A DNA stretch of 64,000 nucleotides, from assembly GCA_018873245.2 (NCBI GenBank), contig JAEMBT020000003.1, positions 8,637,843 to 8,701,842 on the forward strand, given 5' to 3'. Every line of letters starts with the position of its first letter. Position 1 is the stretch's first letter. The position numbers were made by a program, and so were the translations under genes. The notes under the pieces are model-generated. The model saw nothing but the letters and a program-made list of their open reading frames with translations. It ran no database searches and was not told where the DNA came from. Shown one piece after another: positions 57,823 through 64,000 of the stretch. This stretch comes from Archegozetes longisetosus (Eukaryota > Arthropoda > Arachnida > Sarcoptiformes > Trhypochthoniidae).

Positions 57823-59206
57823 TTAGCTAGCATTAATGACTGCTTCTGCACATCAAAACTAAAACCACCAAATAAAATTTCTCTCTAGAATCATTACAAT
57901 CTGTTAGCTTAAGTCGTGCCATATAGTAATAGATTGAGATTAGAAGAAAATTTGTCTGAATCAAAGTTTTATCTTTAATCTAGTGCATATCCATTATTGC
58001 TCAATCTTATTAATGCAATTTTGAAAACAATAATCTTTGTTTTCTAGATTCCTGTTAATGGTATATTTTCGAACTAATGATCTTGAAATAGTTGACATTA
58101 TGAAATTATGAGTTTTTTAATTGAAATAGTTATTAACTTTAAATCCAATACATTTTAACCTAATTTAAAGTTTTCCTCCAAAAATCAAGGCATTAATGAC
58201 TTCGATGAATATTCAGACTATAAGATTCGAAATACAAAACTCTATTAAGATTAATGGATTATGTTGTAAGAAGTATATGAGAGCTAATAGTAATTACTGG
58301 TATTAAACATGATATCATAATGTGATACTGTCGACAATACCTCGAGATATTTAAGATCGCGCGCACTCACTATTACTTATAAAACTTCTTACCAGTACTT
58401 TATTTCAATTACTTTGTGCTTATTCGGGAATTAAAGCCACAAAATCACGTCTTGTTGAAGATAATGCTGAAAAGTATTGTAAATATACAATAGACTATAA
58501 TTTGGATACATGGCTACTTTCGGAACATAACGTGATAGAATTTAATCGGGACAACGTTCCTACATGTAATCAATGTCATTTTCAAATACTATCTCTCTTT
58601 ATTCACTCTTAATCTTCAACGACTACTTTTCGGGTCAAAAGAAACATTTAATTCAAGGAAGATTATGCTGAAAATTCTTCTTTTAAAACTGTATCAAAAT
58701 ATATTTTATGCTTTCGAGTCGAGTCATTTTAAACGCAATTATTTGTTATCTATCAATAGATAAATGGGTTGTTTGCACTAATTTTTATGATATTTTGTTT
58801 TGAAAAAATTACATTGAAATCGACACTGGAGAAGAAAAATCAAAGATTTAGATTTAGTGACATGATTTTTTGTTATTTCGCTAAATTGTTCCTCGAAGTG
58901 ATATAAAGCAGTGATTCGCACAGTTGATCATATAGTTTTGTTCGAGCTTTGAGACCATAAAATATTGAAAAACTTGCAAATTATGGTAATGACGACTGGT
59001 ATTAACATATATTATTTAGAATAAATTTTAAAACAAAATTCAAGCGTATAGGCAAATAAGTTTAACCATAATTTAAATTTCACGGTATAATTGCTTATGC
59101 CTTATTTTTGATGAATAGCTTGTCGTAATTAATAATTTCTAACCGATTAATAGTATTTTATCAAGACTGAAAAGTTAGAGTTGTAACATTTATTGCTTAT
59201 GAATTA

Positions 59207-59292
59207 ATACTTATATATACTTATATATATATATACTTATATATATACTTATAATATTATAAATGCTTATCATTAATACTTATAAATTATTA
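59207..59292. repeat. TATA-rich tandem array (ACTTATATAT-type)
   Basis: Repeated ATACTTATATAT words of varying length form an array of about 85 bp, decaying on the right into AT-rich single copies. Confidence 0.8.
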
Positions 59293-60118
59293 GTAAACAC
59301 TCCTTGAAATGCTTGACTTTGTAACAATTTTTAAAGTAGTCTAATTATTAAAGTTAACTATGTAACTATGTAAACCTCTTCTTTCTGAATAACATTACTC
59401 TCTGTTAATCTAATTTTCTCCAAACTTATTCATTTTATCCATTTATATCATCCATTACTAAACTTTGATTTTTAATTTCCGGCTTTTACTTTTTCTTCCT
59501 TTCAAACATTTATTTCATTGTATTCTTATCTTTTGTCTGAGAAATGAACTGAATTTGATTTAACGAACACTTTCCAATAATTAAAACCAATATTTTTTCT
59601 ATCAATTTCATGGGTTTGGTTCATTTAGAGTCAGAGATCTTTTGCAATAAATTAGTTTTAGATCTTAAAAAATATTACAATCGTTAAAAATTTGCATTTA
59701 GTTGAAATAATTTAAAAAGTTTGTAAAAGTTGTATTAGTCAAACTAATTGTAAGTGAAATTAATTTTAAATGACAACAAATATCGCTTAAAAGGTGTGAT
59801 GAGAATCAAACTGAGCATTGAATCTAAAAAATTTCTAAATTACTGGCTGATTAAGCTATATAGCTATGCCTAAATGTGTTAGTGTGTGAAATACCAACAA
59901 AATATGGCAATAAAACAAATGAGAAAACAATAAGTGAATCAATGGGTGAGAAAATAAGTCGACAACCATTGAAAAGTGTTCACTACGTGATACAATATTA
60001 CTAACTATTTAGATCAATAGTTTTCAGTTTTAATGATTGAGACCCAGATTTTGTTGGATTTAATGTACTATTAATCCAACTGATATAAGTTTGCAACGCT
60101 TAGTCCCTATTCTCATAG

Positions 60119-60188
60119 AAATGCAATCTTAGAAATGCAGCCTTAAAAATGCAATCTTAAAAATTCAATCTTAAAAATGCAATCTTAA
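60119..60188. repeat. 14-bp minisatellite (AAATGCAATCTTAA)
   Basis: Five consecutive, slightly diverged copies with single-base substitutions such as AAATTCAATC and AAATGCAGCC. Confidence 0.85.
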
Positions 60189-60956
60189 TACACTAAATAC
60201 TAATATTATTTTCTCATTCATTATCATTGCACTGAAAAACACTGGAAAGTACTCAAAGCTTTTAAAGTGTGCAACAGATCTATCATATTTGTGATTAACC
60301 AATACATGAGTTAATGCAAACTTGAATGCCTTTCAGGTATTAAAAGCATAGTTTTGACTTAATTGCATGGATTCAATATAAAATGATGTGATACCCGACC
60401 ATAGCTCCGATTGTTGTAATGAGGATCGAGTTAATAAATCAGAAGGTTTTCAAGCAATAAACATTTGCGCTTAACATAATTAATTATTTTTTATGCACTA
60501 TTCTTATTATACGAATAACTGATCTCTCTTTCATTGAGGCCTTTTTCGACTCAACCCAAAAGAAAATATATTAAAATTGAAGTATAAATTGAAAGATATA
60601 TCAAAACTTTTGATTGAATTTCCATTTTATTTATTATTATATGTTTAATCCAATTAAAAAAAATAAAAGAACACAACTTTTGATTTATTTGATTATTTGG
60701 AAATAACTAGACTTCGATAATAACATGAATGCATTCAAATGAAGAATTGATTCTCTTTTCTAGTATGAAAACTAATTTCAAATTAAGTCATATCTTTATC
60801 AATGGTTGATAACTATAATAAATTTTTAATTGCATTTGATAAAAGAGCAGCAGTTTTGGGTTTTATTGAAGAAAACTTTTCAATAGAATGTTGAGTGGAG
60901 TATAAACCAGTCCATTATTGTTATAGTAGACTATGAAGTATAACAACATGTCTTCA

Positions 60957-61023
60957 GGTCAGTGCTATAAAGTGCTATCTGTAGTATTATTAAAGTTACA
61001 GATAGCACGCAATAGCGCTGACC
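60957..61023. other. 67-nt imperfect hairpin, pre-miRNA-like or MITE remnant
   Basis: Two 27-nt arms are inverted repeats around a 13-nt AT-rich loop. The inner 12 bp (GTGCTATCTGTA with TACAGATAGCAC) is perfect. Then comes a symmetric 3x3 internal loop (AAA opposite GCA), then another 12 bp (GGTCAGTGCTAT with ATAGCGCTGACC) with one G-U pair as RNA. A further 7-bp complementary pair (ATGAAGT at 60,933 and ACTTCAT at 61,029) lies outside. The size and the stem with a small internal loop fit a microRNA precursor, but a small transposon hairpin is equally possible. Confidence 0.5.
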
Positions 61024-61373
61024 CAACCACTTCATTTCAGTATAACTATTGGAATTACAATCGGCTTTAAATATAATGCAACAATAAATCATTGAGAGTA
61101 TTATCCAAAAATGCTTAACTATAAGTGTTTGTATTATTCTTTGTACTCAAAAACTGATCAAACTGTATATAAGGGGAGCGGCCGTCAAATGATTACTTCG
61201 CAAATCAAAATAAAAGCCTATTTTACAATTGAACGTCAAAACCGAGCAGAAATTGAAAGTTGAAAACATTTCTTATTCAACAAATATTCAATTCAAGGTT
61301 GAACTTATACTCCAACTTCAAGTTCTGCTTCAAGTTTCGCCACAAAAACTTTCAGAATTACTCAGATTTGCTC

Positions 61374-61401
61374 ATTATTATTATTATTATTATTATTATT
61401 T
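61374..61401. repeat. (TTA)n microsatellite
   Basis: A trinucleotide run directly upstream of the candidate EGF-like exon. Translated in that frame it gives a run of Tyr. Confidence 0.95.
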
Positions 61402-61403
61402 AG

Positions 61404-61493
61404 AAGAATGTGACCCATATTTTGGTGGAAAATGTTTCTATCGTTTAGGTTTCTTTAACACAAAACTTGACAAAATTGCAAAATATTATTATT
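61404..61493 (+). other. Candidate EGF-like exon fragment
   Basis: The open frame reads ECDPYFGGKCFYRLGFF and then on to AKYYYCEC. The spacing C-x7-C with GGKC, then C-x-C after aromatics, resembles the middle four cysteines of an EGF module, although the 19-residue gap between the second and third of these is long. The (TTA)n run ends in a TTATTTAG acceptor at 61,403. A strong GTGAGT donor at 61,494 overlaps the codon of the first Cys of CEC. No first or sixth Cys is present, and no neighbouring exon is recognised. This could be chance. Confidence 0.2.
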
Positions 61494-61499
61494 GTGAGT

Positions 61500-63234
61500 G
61501 TAGAACTAATGAATAAGCTATTGAGAGACTAATCTTTATTACTAGTATTACTATGCGATAGTATATTATGCCCATACCATATTACCAACGCTTGCCTTTT
61601 GTTATTCAGTAGGACATATTGTTAACCAATTATTGGATTCATTTCTATGCGCGATTTCATTATAATAGTCTGCATATGTGCAGATCAATGATAATGATTG
61701 CGATAAACGAAAGCGAAATTGATGTGTAGGTCGAAACAAGAGCAGAAACAAAACAAGCCAGAGGTCAATGTGGTACACATCGAAATTGCACGACCACTAC
61801 ATGCGCCACAATGAATTTGTTTCACTAGTTTTCACTTTGATTGCCAGCAAACTTACAAAAGCTCTACTTTTCTAAACTTTTTTTAGTCTCCCTTTGCTGA
61901 GAATAATATACTCAAGGAAGTCTATAATGAAAATGATTTATTTTCTTATTTTTCTCTTTTGATAGAAGAGATTAACTAAACGAATATTAAGTCTTTAATA
62001 ACCATGTTTTATAATCTAAATGCTTTACAAATTTTTTTCTTCAGATTAGTTCATTTTTTTACAAATATCTTATTAAAAATGAAACTAATCATAAGCATTA
62101 ATCTGAATGCATTAGGAAATAATTTATTTTGTATCCGATCGGAAATTTTAAAAATTCGGCTCAATTATGATGCAGCCTATAATAAACCTTTCATTGATGC
62201 AAATTTCAAATCAACTCATTTATTAACCAAATTGAAGCAGAATTAATTAGAATAAATTATTTTCAATTATCGGTTTTGATCAAGTTTTTTCCCAAATGAA
62301 TAGTTCTGAATTTTCAGAAAAATAGTCCACTTCCATTTTTCCATTAATTATCCTATACAAACTCATTTTATGGTCACATCTCTATTCAAATTACGTTCCA
62401 GACCTATCCGAAAACATTGGAGCCTAAAGACGACTCTATTTTAACGTTTTTTTTATCATACTTGATATCGTTAAATGAAAATTGAGCACAAATTCAGTAT
62501 AGATTATAAACGAAGTCAAAATTATCCTAAATGCCTAGAAACGAGAATTTTCTGCTAGAAAAAAGTAAATTAAAAATGATTGCCAAAACAAAAAATTGGT
62601 CCAAAGCCGAATTGTTAATAGGAAGAGCTGACTAACACTGTGCTGATAATCGCTTCACTAGTCATGCATTGTTTTGAAGAGCCAAACATAATAACAAACT
62701 AACACAAGCTATACATATACAATGATGAAGAAGATGATGATGACTAACGTTGTTATGCCAATAGTGACTGAGTTGAGGTGAAACCACTATTGCATACAAC
62801 TATTCTACGAAATATTGTTTGAATAAGTGGTTAGGGGCCAACAATTTATTTTCAGCTCAATCCATTAAGGTTTACATTGGAAAGTGTAAAATTGCTCAAT
62901 AGATACAATTAACGATTAAGGTTGCGAACAAAATTCAAAAGTATATTTTCAGTTTTGTTCATTGATTAAGAGTGTCAATTAGCACTTATCTTATAATTTA
63001 ACTAATCAAACTTGAGGTGCAACTTATAATTTCTACAAATGAGAACCCATTAAGAAAAAGCTAATCAACTGTCATATTAAAAGGAAACATTTTTATAGAA
63101 AGCTGTAAGAGCGATATAAAAAGCAGATGCCAAGCGATCATCAAAATAATGATTAGAATTTAGAATTAAAGCTTGCATTAAGCATATTAGTATTAGAAGC
63201 GTGTAGTAATGGTAGGTAGAGTGTGGTAGTGGTA
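61500..63234. other. Gene-free AT-rich region
   Basis: No supportable gene, RNA or element. The plus-strand frame at 62.0 kb is low-complexity and unrecognised. Confidence 0.6.
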
Positions 63235-63242
63235 AAGAGTAG

Positions 63243-63382
63243 GTTGGAATGGTGAGTTACAATGTAAGCTGCAACGTAAGCTGTAATGTATATACGACGT
63301 ATGTGCAATATGTGTGCAATGTAAGTGCAATGTATGTGCTTCAATATATGCTTCAATATATGCTGCAATGTATTCTGCAATG
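63243..63382. repeat. Degenerate ~9-18 bp tandem repeat (TGCAATGTA/AAGCTG family)
   Basis: Recurring words such as AATGTAAGCTG, TATGTGCAATGTA and the perfect pair GCTTCAATATAT form an array about 140 bp long. It opens repeat-derived frames on both strands, which are not genes. Confidence 0.75.
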
Positions 63383-63446
63383 CCTCATGGGAGACATGAA
63401 TGCACACGCTGTGCTATTATCAACGCTACACAAACTCATCAACTAA

Positions 63447-64000
63447 TAACCAGAGACAACATCTGATAATATTAATAATCTTCTACCTCTATTCCTAACT
63501 CTACTCTCCTCAACCTATAACCAATCCTATTTGTTAGTGAAGAACATGACCATCAATTTTTGGAGCGTTTTTATCCTCTAGTCCACACTGAAATATGTTG
63601 CATTTTAAATGATTTCTTATTCGCTTATTTTAATGCTGTTAAATCACTTCCATTTTGATTTATTACATGTAAAGGTTGTGATGATGTTTAATAGATAATA
63701 TCAGAATTAAATTATGGTTTTTTGTGCCTCTAATGCTTGTAAATGAAATTTTTTTTCTAGTCATTTATTGGGTGAATCAATGATAGATTTGACAAAATTC
63801 ACTTTTTCTGATTGTAGCCAAAAATAAATTCTTAAAATCGACTAAATTCCTACACGAAATTTTGTTACATTAATCCAAACAGTGCTGATATATTAAAAAT
63901 TTAATTTTGATGTATTTTTAAAAACCAATTTCTTACTACCAGATTATATCCAGAGTATATCTGATAGGAATATTAAATTAGAAAATCCGAGTTTAAAGTT
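63447..64000. other. Terminal non-coding segment
   Basis: AT-rich sequence in which I see nothing supportable. Confidence 0.6.

Larger units (their letters stand above)
53381..60900. other. Gene-free AT-rich region
   Basis: No supportable gene. The minus-strand frame at 53,453-53,776 (107 codons, with ATG) derives largely from a GA-rich low-complexity stretch and shows no domain. Repeats include (AG)n at 57,789-57,817, ACTAAAGTAA-type direct repeats at about 57,090-57,155, a TATA-rich ACTTATATAT array at 59,207-59,292 and a 14-bp tandem at 60,119-60,188. Confidence 0.6.

Noticed and set aside
63153..63446. Overlapping open frames on both strands near 63.3 kb
   Set aside because: Both are translations of the same degenerate tandem repeat.

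Overview
This is AT-rich, gene-poor eukaryotic (metazoan) nuclear DNA. It has spliceosomal introns, long non-coding stretches, CT/GA, ATT, TTC and CAG microsatellites, small TA-flanked MITEs and no bacterial gene organisation. The only confident genes are two Krüppel-like zinc-finger factors with Q/N/H-rich bodies. An arthropod is the best guess, perhaps a chelicerate or mite, but the sequence alone does not settle the species.

Layout. 1-17,880: no recognisable gene, only micro- and minisatellites. 17,880-19,255: less AT-rich 5' region of the first KLF gene, with a perfect CRE and two 12-bp CpG palindromes. 19,256-21,029: KLF gene A, two coding exons, 334-bp intron, 479 aa. 21,030-39,700: long non-coding stretch with one possible hAT-like remnant. 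39,720-40,483: a weak cluster of candidate small exons. 41,569-51,290: KLF gene B, two coding exons split by an 8.2-kb intron, 500 aa with a run of 36 glutamines. 51,291-64,000: non-coding, with a clear pogo/Tigger-type MITE, a long imperfect hairpin near 61.0 kb, a weak EGF-like candidate exon at 61.4 kb, and tandem repeats.

The two KLF genes are same-strand paralogues about 20 kb apart. They share a phase-0 intron at the same codon position, a common N-terminal motif (MTDFxD + [11 protein letters not shown]), a psi-K-x-E SUMO-type site, a TPPxSPxLxELLS motif and near-identical zinc fingers. Only gene B has an acidic/hydrophobic motif like the KLF2/4 activation domain, and only B has the polyQ run. 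A 119-bp block covering finger 2 and the start of finger 3 is 117/119 identical between them, including third positions, while the adjacent codons are saturated with synonymous changes. This points to gene conversion or unusual nucleotide-level constraint and is the most noteworthy observation. I found no convincing new multi-gene system.
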